DNA from: Sphingobacterium sp. GVS05A
GTDB lineage: Bacteria; Bacteroidota; Bacteroidia; Sphingobacteriales; Sphingobacteriaceae
Length of the DNA stretch: 64,000 nt
Assembly: GCF_019969845.1 (NCBI RefSeq)
Contig: NZ_JAHXYR010000001.1
Span: 372,001-436,000 of the forward strand
Direction: 5' to 3'
In this document: piece after piece, positions 18,964-27,177 of the stretch
Layout: each line of letters begins with the position of its first letter
Position numbering within the stretch: the first letter of the stretch is position 1
Position numbers and translations under genes: made by a program
The notes under the pieces: generated by a model
The model's database searches: none
The model's input: the letters and a program-made list of their open reading frames with translations, nothing else
What the model was told of the DNA's origin: nothing

Positions 18964-18971
18964 TAAATTTG
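18924..18971 (+). promoter_or_regulatory. Promoter of the urease block with shared upstream element
   Basis: The element AATTCAAGATTTGTACTA (18924-18941) lies 22 nt before TAAATTTG (18964-18971), an exact TAnnTTTG -7 box. The canonical -33 position reads AGTG, not TTTG. Element and spacing duplicate those at 10436-10483. The predicted transcription start, about 7 nt after the box, gives a short leader to the gene at 18991. Confidence 0.6.
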
Positions 18972-18990
18972 AACAACAAATAATAGGATT

Positions 18991-19401
18991 GTGAATACAA
19001 TGATTAGGCATAGTTTAGTTTTTTTAGTTTTTCTTTTGAGCGTCCTGCTCCTGAAAGGAATGACTATTTCTGAACAGCTTAAAATTCATAATTCCTCGGG
19101 TACCTCTCTCGGTGTGTCCAGCACTCATAAACAAATTGACAAAAGTGTCGATCAATCCGAACGGGAAAATGTAGTTGCCGCTGTACACGATCATGACCTT
19201 TATGATGTCAGTGAACAGGTCGACTTAAAAGATGAATGGAGTAAGCTCCTCGGTTGGACCGTATTGTATATTTGTCTTTTTATATTTTGCTATCCTGTAT
19301 GTCTCAACATGCGGAATAACAGAACACCTTACATGGATCGATTGGTCCTACCACCAAAATACATTCTTTTCCAAAGTTTAAAGATCCCATTTCAGGGATA
19401 A
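18991..19401 (+). CDS. Small membrane protein heading the urease block (KIPF-tail protein 2)
   Basis: The protein has 136 residues from GTG18991, or 133 from ATG19000, which is the likelier start. A hydrophobic signal or anchor (about 8-24) is followed by a polar stretch with a His/Asp cluster (VHDHDLYD) and a central membrane segment (GWTVLYICLFIFCYPVCL). The C-terminal tail reads PPKYILFQSLKIPFQG. I recognise no family. The tail and gene position mirror the protein at 10528, and both genes share a promoter element. The His/Asp cluster could bind metal, which is speculation. ureA follows after a 159-nt gap. Confidence 0.6.
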   Translation: MNTMIRHSLVFLVFLLSVLLLKGMTISEQLKIHNSSGTSLGVSSTHKQIDKSVDQSERENVVAAVHDHDLYDVSEQVDLKDEWSKLLGWTVLYICLFIFCYPVCLNMRNNRTPYMDRLVLPPKYILFQSLKIPFQG

Positions 19402-19560
19402 TCCTTTCCTTTTCTTACAACGCTGAGAACTGAAACGCTATGCCGTAAGCATTTGCTATGGGCATCGTCTATCAGGTTTTTTGAACGATTTTTTAAAGTC
19501 GTCAGGGCATGTACTGACTTGTTTTCGACTGAAATAACAACAATTTAAATAATATTTTAT
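19402..19560 (+). other. 159-nt leader before ureA
   Basis: No ORF is credible here. Several short complementary segments occur, for example GTCAG/CTGAC near 19500-19517 and ATGCC/GGCAT near 19440-19465. They could fold in the ureABC transcript, but I recognise no known riboswitch and see no terminator. Confidence 0.3.
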
Positions 19561-19863
19561 ATGCATTTATTACCTAGAGAGACAGAGAAGCTATTGCTTC
19601 ATCTTGCCGGTGAACTAGCGAAAAAACGTAGAGCTAGAGGACTTAAACTAAATTATCCGGAGTCTATTGCATTCATCAGCAGTGAGCTTCTGGAAGCCGC
19701 ACGTGATGGCCGTACTGTGGCTGATTTAATGCAGTATGGCGCGACATTATTGACACGTGAAGATGTCATGGAAGGTGTGCCCGAAATGATTCACGACGTG
19801 CAGATTGAGGCGACTTTTCCGGATGGTACCAAATTGGTGACCGTTCATAATCCGATTCGATAA
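19561..19863 (+). CDS. ureA: Urease subunit gamma
   Basis: This 100-residue protein is the full-length separate gamma subunit of the bacterial three-subunit urease. Landmarks include [18 protein letters not shown] at the start, [11 protein letters not shown] near 35-45, DGRTVADLM near 53-61 and [21 protein letters not shown] near 74-94. It binds alpha and beta in the (abc)3 complex in the cytoplasm and has no catalytic residues. It is directly followed by ureB (stop-to-start gap 18 bp) and ureC. Separate gamma and beta genes distinguish this from the Helicobacter fusion. Confidence 0.97.
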   Translation: MHLLPRETEKLLLHLAGELAKKRRARGLKLNYPESIAFISSELLEAARDGRTVADLMQYGATLLTREDVMEGVPEMIHDVQIEATFPDGTKLVTVHNPIR

Positions 19864-19881
19864 TTGTTAAAAATAGAATTT

Positions 19882-20256
19882 ATGATTCCAGGAGAATTTT
19901 TTATAGCAGATGGCCATGTCATCTGTAATGAAGGTAGAGAAGTTACGACAATTACCGTAACAAACACAGGAGACAGACCAATTCAGGTAGGTTCACATTT
20001 TCACTTCTTTGAAGTGAACAAGATGATGGAATTTGACCGTGCAAAAGCTTTTGGCAAGCGATTGAATATTATCGCAAGTACAGCGGTGCGTTTTGAGCCG
20101 GGGGAATCCAAAGATGTAGAATTGGTTCCCTATGCAGGTGCCAGAAGGATCTACGGGCACAACGACTTGGTAAACGGTGATACCGAAACCGAAGTCGCGA
20201 AAGAAAATGCAATGAAAAAAGTGAAAGAACAAGGCTTTAAAAACAAAGTATCATGA
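19882..20256 (+). CDS. ureB: Urease subunit beta
   Basis: The beta subunit is 124 residues from ATG19882, whose product begins with the family-typical MIPGE; the frame is open to a TTG at 19864 that would add six odd residues. Landmarks are [18 protein letters not shown] near 30-47, [14 protein letters not shown] near 67-80 and GHNDLVNG. It supports the active-site flap region of the alpha subunit in the urease trimer. The stop overlaps the ureC start by 4 bp, so the two are translationally coupled. Confidence 0.97.
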   Translation: MIPGEFFIADGHVICNEGREVTTITVTNTGDRPIQVGSHFHFFEVNKMMEFDRAKAFGKRLNIIASTAVRFEPGESKDVELVPYAGARRIYGHNDLVNGDTETEVAKENAMKKVKEQGFKNKVS

Positions 20257-21974
20257 GTTTAAAAGTTAGCAAAGTAAATTATAGTGCCATCTTTGGTCCG
20301 ACAAGTGGCGATAAAATCCGTTTAGGCGATACCGATATCATTATCGAAGTTGAAAAGGACTACGCTTATTATGGCGATGAAGCAAAATTTGGTGGTGGTA
20401 AGACCGTACGTGACGGTATGTGTCAATCTTCGGTTCACACACGTGATGAAGGTACCTTGGACATGGTGATCACAGATGCTATCGTGATTGACCACTGGGG
20501 AATTGTGAAAGGTGATATCGGTATCAAGGATGGTAAGATTGTCGGTGTCGGCCGTGCTGGAAATCCGGACACAATGGATAACATTACGCCAAATATGATT
20601 ATTGGTGCTTCTACCGAAGTGCATGGCGGATCTGGCTATATCCTAACACCGGGTGGTATAGATACCCATATTCACTATATCAGTCCTACGCAGGTCGAAA
20701 CAGCCTTATATAGTGGTATTACCACCATGATCGGCGGTGGTACCGGTCCAGCGGACGGAACAAACGCAACCACCGTAACGCCAGGAAAATGGAATATCCG
20801 TCGTATGATGCAAGCGGTGGAAGATCTACCGATGAACTTTGGCTTCTTTGGAAAAGGAAATGTGGGGACTGAACAACCCATTGTTGAGCAGATTGAAGCC
20901 GGAGCATTGGGGGTTAAAATTCACGAAGACTGGGGAGCAACACCCGCAACAATTGATAGAGCATTAACGGTAGCTGATAAATACGATGTGCAGGTTGCCA
21001 TTCACACCGATACATTAAATGAAGCGGGTTTCTTAGAAGATACCATTCAGGCGATCAACGGTCGTGTAATCCACACCTTCCATACGGAAGGCGCCGGTGG
21101 CGGTCACGCTCCAGATATCATCAAATCGGCGATGTATCCAAATGTATTACCAGCTTCCACAAATCCGACACGCCCATTTACAAAAAATACGATTGATGAG
21201 CATTTGGATATGTTGATGGTTTGTCATCACCTGAGTAAAGAAATTCCTGAGGATGTAGCTTTTGCCGATTCACGTATCCGTCCGGAGACGATCGCTGCTG
21301 AGGATGTATTGCAAGATCGTGGTGTTTTCAGCATCATGAGTTCGGATTCGCAGGCAATGGGTCGTGTAGGTGAGGTTATCACACGTACCTGGCAGACAGC
21401 AGACAAAATGAGAAAACAAGTGGGTCCGCTACCTGAAGACGAAGGGAAAAACAACGATAACTTCCGTGCACGTCGTTATGTCGCAAAATATACAATCAAC
21501 CCCGCAATTGCACATGGTATCTCAAAATACGTAGGTTCTATCGAACCGGGTAAAATCGCAGATATGGTTATCTGGCGCCCAGCTTTGTTTGGTGCTAAAC
21601 CGGAAATGATTATCAAAGGTGGTATGATCATCGCGTCCAAAATGGGGGATGCCAATGCATCCATTCCTACACCACAACCGATTATCTTACGTACAATGTT
21701 CGGCGGATTGGGAAAAGCTGTTCATAACACCTGTTTCAACTTTGTTTCCAAAATTTCATTCGAAAACGGCATTAAAGAGGAATATGGCTTAGCAAAAGGC
21801 TTACTTCCTGTAGAAAACTGTAGAAATATCTCCAAAAAAGATATGATCCACAACGACGCTACACCCGAAATTATCGTTAATCCGGAGAACTATGAAGTAA
21901 GTCTGGATGGAGAAATTTTGCGTTCACAGCCGATTGATACCGTTTCTTTAGGACAGTTGTATTTCTTGTTTTAA
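20253..21974 (+). CDS. ureC: Urease subunit alpha (catalytic)
   Basis: This 573-residue amidohydrolase hydrolyses urea to ammonia and carbamate using two Ni2+ ions. All catalytic residues are present: His139 and His141 (THIHY), carbamylated Lys222 and His224 (GVKIHEDWG), His251 (AIHTDT), His277 ([12 protein letters not shown]), flap Cys324-His325 (VCHHLSK) and Asp365 (SSDSQAMG). Length and spacing are normal, so the enzyme should be active once nickel is loaded by UreEFGD. It is coupled to ureB. Two tandem hairpins follow the stop before the next gene. Confidence 0.99.
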   Translation: MSLKVSKVNYSAIFGPTSGDKIRLGDTDIIIEVEKDYAYYGDEAKFGGGKTVRDGMCQSSVHTRDEGTLDMVITDAIVIDHWGIVKGDIGIKDGKIVGVGRAGNPDTMDNITPNMIIGASTEVHGGSGYILTPGGIDTHIHYISPTQVETALYSGITTMIGGGTGPADGTNATTVTPGKWNIRRMMQAVEDLPMNFGFFGKGNVGTEQPIVEQIEAGALGVKIHEDWGATPATIDRALTVADKYDVQVAIHTDTLNEAGFLEDTIQAINGRVIHTFHTEGAGGGHAPDIIKSAMYPNVLPASTNPTRPFTKNTIDEHLDMLMVCHHLSKEIPEDVAFADSRIRPETIAAEDVLQDRGVFSIMSSDSQAMGRVGEVITRTWQTADKMRKQVGPLPEDEGKNNDNFRARRYVAKYTINPAIAHGISKYVGSIEPGKIADMVIWRPALFGAKPEMIIKGGMIIASKMGDANASIPTPQPIILRTMFGGLGKAVHNTCFNFVSKISFENGIKEEYGLAKGLLPVENCRNISKKDMIHNDATPEIIVNPENYEVSLDGEILRSQPIDTVSLGQLYFLF

Positions 21975-21993
21975 TCTGAATGGAGACTACCAG

Positions 21994-22014
21994 GGCTTGA
22001 TCTTGCATCAGGCC
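21994..22014 (+). other. Hairpin downstream of ureC
   Basis: GGCTTGAT (21994-22001) pairs with ATCAGGCC (22007-22014), with one G-T pair, around a 5-nt loop. No T tract follows. Together with the larger inverted repeat 20 bp further on it could stabilise the 3' end of ureABC mRNA or lower read-through. Confidence 0.35.
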
Positions 22015-22035
22015 ATTATAAATGAAAAACACATT

Positions 22036-22106
22036 AATAAAACGATCATGAGCCAAAAGTAGCGCTGATGATCAATGGGCAAAGTAAGGCTCATGATCGT
22101 TTTATT
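22036..22106. repeat. Perfect 19-bp inverted repeat between ureC and the small OMP gene
   Basis: AATAAAACGATCATGAGCC (22036-22054) and GGCTCATGATCGTTTTATT (22088-22106) are perfectly complementary around a 33-nt loop. No T tract follows, so it is not a standard terminator. It overlaps the predicted 5' leader of the downstream outer-membrane protein gene and could be an mRNA processing or stabilising stem, or a footprint of a small repeat. Confidence 0.75.
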
Positions 22107-22130
22107 GCCCTTAAAAACAACGATATATCA

Positions 22131-22715
22131 ATGAAAAATTTAAAAATATTTTTGGGATGTTGTCTGGCAATAGCATGCTTTTCGATACAATCGGCTTCTG
22201 CTCAAAAAGGAGGAATCATGCTGTATGGTTCGCTCAATTACCATGAAACCACCGCTGGACACCAATTTAGTGCAGCACCAGTGGGCGTAGGCTATTTTTT
22301 TAATGACAACATGAATGTGGGGATAAATTATGGGTTCAACAACGCCTATACGAAAGCGCTTGACTTTACGGATCATTCCCATGAAGTTGGTCCATTCTAC
22401 AGCAACACCTGGCCGTTAGGAGAACATTTTATGTTGATCGGTCAAGTGGAAGCACATTACATCTGGGGCGATCAGCATGTTGTTAATGCATCCGGAGGCA
22501 TGGTGGATGGAAGCTACAATGGTTTCCTGTTCAGAGTGTATCCGTTGGTGGGTATTGACCTTGGAAAAGGCTGGGCTTTGAAAGCAAAAGTCGCGGAGCT
22601 CTCTTACAAGAAGAAGCATGGCAAGGATGCTGTTATTCCAAATGATCACGAAGTGATTACAGGAATCAATGGCTCAACTGTGGGATTGGGATTGTCAAAA
22701 AATCTATTTTTTTAA
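22131..22715 (+). CDS. Small outer-membrane beta-barrel protein in the urease operon
   Basis: From ATG22131 the protein has 194 residues with a signal peptide (about 1-23, ending ASA-Q). The frame is open to 22068 but the upstream part lies in the inverted repeat. Alternating hydrophobic strands with Gly and aromatics (GYFFNDNMNVGINYGF, GFLFRVYPLVGIDLGKGW) and a C-terminal Phe (SKNLFF) fit a small eight-strand barrel of the OmpA-like/OMP_b-brl group. It lies between ureC and ureE, so it may help urea or nickel cross the outer membrane or sense it. That role is inference. Confidence 0.75.
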   Translation: MKNLKIFLGCCLAIACFSIQSASAQKGGIMLYGSLNYHETTAGHQFSAAPVGVGYFFNDNMNVGINYGFNNAYTKALDFTDHSHEVGPFYSNTWPLGEHFMLIGQVEAHYIWGDQHVVNASGGMVDGSYNGFLFRVYPLVGIDLGKGWALKAKVAELSYKKKHGKDAVIPNDHEVITGINGSTVGLGLSKNLFF

Positions 22716-22724
22716 AGAACGAAA

Positions 22725-23270
22725 ATGATTATCACAGAAATCACAAGGAATATCAATCGCGAGCAGACCTATAAGCGTCATGATCTGCTGTCGATTGAAT
22801 GGTATGAATCCACCAAACGTATTCAACGTCTTCGTACAGCGGAGGGGATGGATATCGCGGTAAAATTATTGGGCAATACTTCCTGCTTGCAGGACGGCGA
22901 TATCTTGTATGAAGATGAAGAAAAAATAGTTGTGGTTACCATCAGACCCTGTGAAGTTATCAAAGTGATGGCAATTGATTTCCTTCAGATTGCTTTTGTC
23001 AGCAGTGAAATCGGAAACAAACATTTGCCTCTATTCGTAGAGGCAAATGAATTGCTGATGCCTTACGAACACTCCATGTACGAGTGGTTGACCAAAAATG
23101 GATTTGACCCTATATGCTGTATCCATCAGCTGCTGAATCCACTGCATGCAAACGTAGACTCGAAGCATCATCAAAAGTTGAAATTTTCGACAAAAAATAT
23201 TCCCCTGTTCATTAAAGAGCAAGAGGATACTGGTACAGCGCCGACGGTCGCATCAACAAATAATGAATAA
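22725..23270 (+). CDS. ureE: Urease accessory protein UreE (nickel chaperone), copy 2
   Basis: This 181-residue protein has the UreE N-terminal domain (LLSIEWYESTKRIQRLRT) and the metal-site motif GNKHLPLF with His100 (Lys replaces the usual Arg of GNRH). The C-terminal region has CCIHQLLNPLHANVDSKHH, which may add metal ligands, then a long polar tail without a His-rich cluster. UreE brings nickel to the UreDFG-apourease complex. It is paralogous to the protein at 12184 and only modestly similar to it. It stands in the expected place before ureF (7-bp gap). Confidence 0.88.
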   Translation: MIITEITRNINREQTYKRHDLLSIEWYESTKRIQRLRTAEGMDIAVKLLGNTSCLQDGDILYEDEEKIVVVTIRPCEVIKVMAIDFLQIAFVSSEIGNKHLPLFVEANELLMPYEHSMYEWLTKNGFDPICCIHQLLNPLHANVDSKHHQKLKFSTKNIPLFIKEQEDTGTAPTVASTNNE

Positions 23271-23277
23271 ATAATTT

Positions 23278-23973
23278 ATGTCAATGAAAAATACTTTTCT
23301 GGGTAAGTTGCTCCATCTCGCAGATCCGACTCTACCGATCGGTGGATTTACCCATTCAAATGGACTGGAAACCTATGTGCAGCAAGGCTTAGTCTGTGAT
23401 AAAGCAACTACTGACAAATATGTGCGCCATAATTTATGGTACAATTTAAAGTATAACGATGCTGCCTTGATGAAATTGGCCTACGAGGCTACCTCATCGG
23501 CGGATTTAAATGCATTGATCGCTTTGGATCAGGAGTGTACAGCATTGAAGAGTCCAAAAGAGATCCGGGAAGCCAGTAAAAAACTAGGCGTACGCATTTA
23601 CAAAATATTTAGCCGTTATCAACAGCAGGATTTTGTTGTTGCCTGGGGCAAATTGATTCAGAAAAAGGAAGTGGATAGCCACTATTGCTTGATGTATGGT
23701 ATGTTAGCTTCGATATTGGAAATTCCTTTGGAAGAAGCATTACATGGCTTTTATTACAATGCGGCCATCACCATGGTGACGAATGCCGTGAAACTCGTGC
23801 CGCTCGGACAGCTCGATGGTCAGGATGTTCTTTTTGACCTGCACGATGATATACTTGGGCTCTGTCACGAGACTTTAGCAGTTGAACGAAATTTAGTGGG
23901 GCTGTGCAATATCGGATTTGATATCCGCTGCATGCAACACGAACGATTATATTCTAGGGTTTATATCTCTTAA
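23278..23973 (+). CDS. ureF: Urease accessory protein UreF
   Basis: This 231-residue, mainly helical protein has the family opening [27 protein letters not shown] (near 8-34), the conserved [21 protein letters not shown] near 84-104 and a C-terminal tail with [13 protein letters not shown]. UreF bridges UreD and the UreG dimer and helps gate GTP hydrolysis during nickel insertion. The start used (ATG23278) has a second in-frame ATG two codons later. The ureE-ureF-ureG-ureD order with gaps of 2-11 bp shows a single operon. Confidence 0.95.
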   Translation: MSMKNTFLGKLLHLADPTLPIGGFTHSNGLETYVQQGLVCDKATTDKYVRHNLWYNLKYNDAALMKLAYEATSSADLNALIALDQECTALKSPKEIREASKKLGVRIYKIFSRYQQQDFVVAWGKLIQKKEVDSHYCLMYGMLASILEIPLEEALHGFYYNAAITMVTNAVKLVPLGQLDGQDVLFDLHDDILGLCHETLAVERNLVGLCNIGFDIRCMQHERLYSRVYIS

Positions 23974-23984
23974 AATCAAATACA

Positions 23985-24623
23985 ATGGAAAATAGAAAAT
24001 ATGTTAAGATCGGTGTCGGCGGTCCTGTGGGTTCCGGCAAAACAGCGTTATTGGAAAGATTGAGCAGACGTCTGGCAAATGAGTTAGATCTGGCAGTTAT
24101 TACAAATGATATCTACACCAAAGAAGATGCGGAGTATATGGCGAAAAATAGCTTATTACCCCGCGAACGTATTATCGGTGTTGAAACAGGAGGTTGTCCA
24201 CATACCGCGATACGTGAAGATGCGAGTATGAATCTGGAAGCTGTAGACGAACTGGCTAGCCGTTTTCCCGATCTGGAACTTATTTTGATCGAAAGTGGGG
24301 GGGACAACCTCACTTCAACCTATAGCCCAGATCTGGCAGATATCACCATTTTCGTAATTGATGTCGCTGAGGGTGAAAAAATGCCACGTAAAGGTGGTCC
24401 TGCGATTACACGTTCGGATCTGTTATTGATCAACAAGAAAGACTTGGCGCCTTATGTGGGCGCGAGCTTGGAGGTCATGGAACATGATGCCCGTATGATG
24501 CGCAAAGGTGCTCCATTTTTGTTCTCCAATTTGAAAACTGGCGATGGTCTGGAAGAGATTGTGGGCTGGATCAAGAAATATGCATTGCTTCAAGATATTG
24601 AAGAACCTAATTTACTTCGTTAA
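23985..24623 (+). CDS. ureG: Urease accessory GTPase UreG
   Basis: This 212-residue SIMIBI GTPase drives nickel insertion. The P-loop GPVGSGKT is at 13-20, the nickel-binding Cys-Pro-His motif at 71-73 within [30 protein letters not shown] is the switch region and [11 protein letters not shown] gives base specificity. It shares ancestry with the HypB encoded at 11373, which makes this region unusual in carrying both nickel GTPases. ureD starts 2 bp after the stop. Confidence 0.98.
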   Translation: MENRKYVKIGVGGPVGSGKTALLERLSRRLANELDLAVITNDIYTKEDAEYMAKNSLLPRERIIGVETGGCPHTAIREDASMNLEAVDELASRFPDLELILIESGGDNLTSTYSPDLADITIFVIDVAEGEKMPRKGGPAITRSDLLLINKKDLAPYVGASLEVMEHDARMMRKGAPFLFSNLKTGDGLEEIVGWIKKYALLQDIEEPNLLR

Positions 24624-24625
24624 TT

Positions 24626-25417
24626 ATGATTTGTTCTTTAGCCGTCAAAATAGCACATCGTGAAGGGAAATCCTTTATGAAGGATGCTTATGTCACTCAA
24701 CCTTTTCGCATTGTCCCTGTCGGTCAATATCAAAAAGACAATGCGGCTTATTTGATGATCATGAGTTCCTCACCGGGATTGTTGGATGGTGATGATCATC
24801 AGATCAAAATTGATATTGCGCCAGGAGCAAAGTTGCAGTTACAGACGCAGGCTTATCAGCGTCTGTTTCATATGAAGGGGCATTCTTCGCAGACAATGCA
24901 GGTGACTTTGGGCGAAGATTCGGTGTTTTCCTATGTTCCTCACCCCGTAGTACCTCAACATTCCTCTCATTTTTTGAGTCACAACATTATCCATCTTGCC
25001 TCCAATTGCCATCTACTACTGAGCGAAATTGTGACCTGTGGAAGGAAAATGTCGGGGGAGGAATTTCAATACAATCATTTTCAGAACCTGACGGAATGTT
25101 ATGTGAATGGTCGACTGGTTGTAAAAGATAATGTGCTGTTACAACCCGACCGTATGCCCATTCAGGGATTGGGCATTCTGGAAGGATATACACACCAAGG
25201 GACGCTGATCTATCTGAATAGTGCCGGGTTAAGTCCAGATGAATGGATCGAAGCATTCTATGAGAAATATGGGGAAACCAAGGATGTTGCCTTTGGTATC
25301 AGTGCTTTGCAACACGATGGTTTTATGGTGCGTGTGCTGGGGTATGGTGCTGAGCAACTTTACCTTCTTTTTAAAGAGATGCAAAGTGCTTTATGGGAAA
25401 AATTATTCCTGAATTAA
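24626..25417 (+). CDS. ureD: Urease accessory protein UreD (UreH)
   Basis: This 263-residue protein matches UreD: the early REGKSFMKDAYVTQPFRIVP, SSPGLLDGDDHQIKIDIAPGAKLQLQTQAYQR near 50-81 and SEIVTCGRKMSGEEF near 133-147. It is the scaffold that binds apo-urease and, with UreF, provides the route for nickel to the active site. The length is normal. It closes the set ureE-F-G-D, so every standard accessory gene for activating UreABC is present. Confidence 0.95.
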   Translation: MICSLAVKIAHREGKSFMKDAYVTQPFRIVPVGQYQKDNAAYLMIMSSSPGLLDGDDHQIKIDIAPGAKLQLQTQAYQRLFHMKGHSSQTMQVTLGEDSVFSYVPHPVVPQHSSHFLSHNIIHLASNCHLLLSEIVTCGRKMSGEEFQYNHFQNLTECYVNGRLVVKDNVLLQPDRMPIQGLGILEGYTHQGTLIYLNSAGLSPDEWIEAFYEKYGETKDVAFGISALQHDGFMVRVLGYGAEQLYLLFKEMQSALWEKLFLN

Positions 25418-25460
25418 ATAACGGGGACTGAATACAATTTTTAAATAACAAATTATTCTA

Positions 25461-26351
25461 ATGAAAAATAACATCCTGGCTTTTGTTAAAGCTGTTTTTA
25501 AGGGATTTGGACAGATTATGTTACAGGGTAACATCTGGACTGGCGTCTTGTTTATTGGGGCTATTATTTATGATTCCGCACTCATGGGATTTGCTGGGAT
25601 ACTGGCGAATCTTGTCGGGGTAATAACAGCGAAATTGATGAAGTTTGACGAGGACCATATTAATGATGGGCTCTTTGGATTTAATGCCACATTATATGGG
25701 ATTGCGTTGGTCTTTTATTTTCAGGCTAATATCTGGGTATGGGCTGCCTTGATCATCGGTTCTGCACTGACCACGATTTTAATGGGCTTGGCGCTCAAGA
25801 AAAATATTCCTGTATTTACGTTTCCATTTATCATGATCACCTGGATTGCGCTATATGTATTGAGTATTCCAGAATTGGCTTTACGGACCGTTCCAGAGCA
25901 CTTTGTAGATATTGAGGAAATGGACGATTTCCTTATTGAAGGACATGCCTTTGGTCAGGTTATTTTTCAGGGTAGCTTAGTTGCGGGACTGATCTTTTTC
26001 ATTGGTGTTTTTATCAGTAAACCAATCGCAGCGTTATATGCTTCTGCAGCTGTAATTATTAGCGTTTACATATCGCATCATGGACATGAATCAACCGATA
26101 TGACCAATAATGGGATCTTTAGCTTCAACGCAGTTTTATGTGGGATTGCTTTGAGCGGGCAACGCGTCAGAGATGGTATTTATGTACTCATTGCGGTTAT
26201 TATAGCAACCTATTTTGACCATTTCCTGATCCACAATGGTTGGACGACGCTAACGTTTCCTTTTGTGGTCGCGATGTGGGCAATGGAGCCTGTCAAACGA
26301 CTGGACAATTGGTTGGTGGCTAAATTTTCTGCGACAGCGGAGACATCTTAG
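25461..26351 (+). CDS. Urea transporter (UT family)
   Basis: This 296-residue inner-membrane protein has about ten hydrophobic segments and an internal duplication characteristic of urea channels. The repeated signature is GLFGFNATLYGIAL near 71 and GIFSFNAVLCGIAL near 219. It conducts urea down its gradient into the cytoplasm, supplying UreABC. An unusual His-rich patch, YISHHGHESTD, lies in a loop before the second signature and might face the periplasm. It is positioned 43 bp after ureD and probably in the urease operon. An acid-gated UreI-type channel is excluded by the sequence. Confidence 0.92.
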   Translation: MKNNILAFVKAVFKGFGQIMLQGNIWTGVLFIGAIIYDSALMGFAGILANLVGVITAKLMKFDEDHINDGLFGFNATLYGIALVFYFQANIWVWAALIIGSALTTILMGLALKKNIPVFTFPFIMITWIALYVLSIPELALRTVPEHFVDIEEMDDFLIEGHAFGQVIFQGSLVAGLIFFIGVFISKPIAALYASAAVIISVYISHHGHESTDMTNNGIFSFNAVLCGIALSGQRVRDGIYVLIAVIIATYFDHFLIHNGWTTLTFPFVVAMWAMEPVKRLDNWLVAKFSATAETS

Positions 26352-26376
26352 TCTTTTTTTACTAAAATTTTATCTG

Positions 26377-27177
26377 ATGTTGAAATTTCGTTTAATAAAT
26401 CTATTCCCAATAATGCTCTTATTAGGAATTCATGTAAACACCGTATATGGGCAGGTAAGTCCACCGGGGCTTGGTAAAGCCAAAACGGCCTCCTGGTCGG
26501 TGTTGGGCCTACGACGCGAGTTAGACAGTTCCGGAACAAAGGAAGCACTGACCTATATCGGCCTGGGAACCAAAAGTACACCTGACGACTCCAATCCTTT
26601 TCATAAGCAGGCTATCTGGGTGTTGAATCATGAGGTCTACCACAAATTTGCACCAAATCAGCAATATAGCTATGCACTGAGCTACAGACGTCAAAATGTA
26701 TATGATGAAAAAGCACCCTACCACAATGAAGGAGTTGAACAGGAATTCCGATTGTATGGACGTTATGCTTATACTTTTAAGCTCGCTGAGCGCTGGAAAT
26801 GGAAAAATACACTACGACAGGAGTTCCGGAAATTTTTTACCGCAGACTTTCACAAAGCGGAAGAGAATTTTCAGTTTAGAACCCGGCTGAAGTCGCAGTT
26901 GAATTTTAAAATCTCCGATAAAAATAAGCAGGAACTGGCATTGAGTGCCGAAGGTCTTTTTGCGATCAGTAAACTGAACGAACCGGATGCTTGGTCGAGC
27001 TTTGGTTACAAGGAAACACGTTTGGGTTTTTACTATATGACAGATATCCCAAAGACGCCTTTACGACTGGATGTAGGCTACATGAATGATCTGATCAAGG
27101 GCTATGATCAAGTGGATTTTGGTGTGCATTATCTGGCGGTTGACCTCATTTGGAACCTGCCTTACCATAAACATTAG
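26377..27177 (+). CDS. DUF2490 outer-membrane protein
   Basis: From ATG26377 the protein has 266 residues, with a signal peptide (about 1-25, ending VYG-Q) and mature start VSPPGLGKAKTASW, the hallmark of DUF2490 proteins in Bacteroidota. The rest alternates charged and aromatic residues like a 10- to 12-strand barrel. Function of the family is unknown. As the last gene of the urease operon it could be an outer-membrane path for urea or ammonium, which is inference. Its stop shares bases with the stop of the convergent AraC regulator gene. Frame upstream of 26377 overlaps the urea transporter and is not used. Confidence 0.85.
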   Translation: MLKFRLINLFPIMLLLGIHVNTVYGQVSPPGLGKAKTASWSVLGLRRELDSSGTKEALTYIGLGTKSTPDDSNPFHKQAIWVLNHEVYHKFAPNQQYSYALSYRRQNVYDEKAPYHNEGVEQEFRLYGRYAYTFKLAERWKWKNTLRQEFRKFFTADFHKAEENFQFRTRLKSQLNFKISDKNKQELALSAEGLFAISKLNEPDAWSSFGYKETRLGFYYMTDIPKTPLRLDVGYMNDLIKGYDQVDFGVHYLAVDLIWNLPYHKH

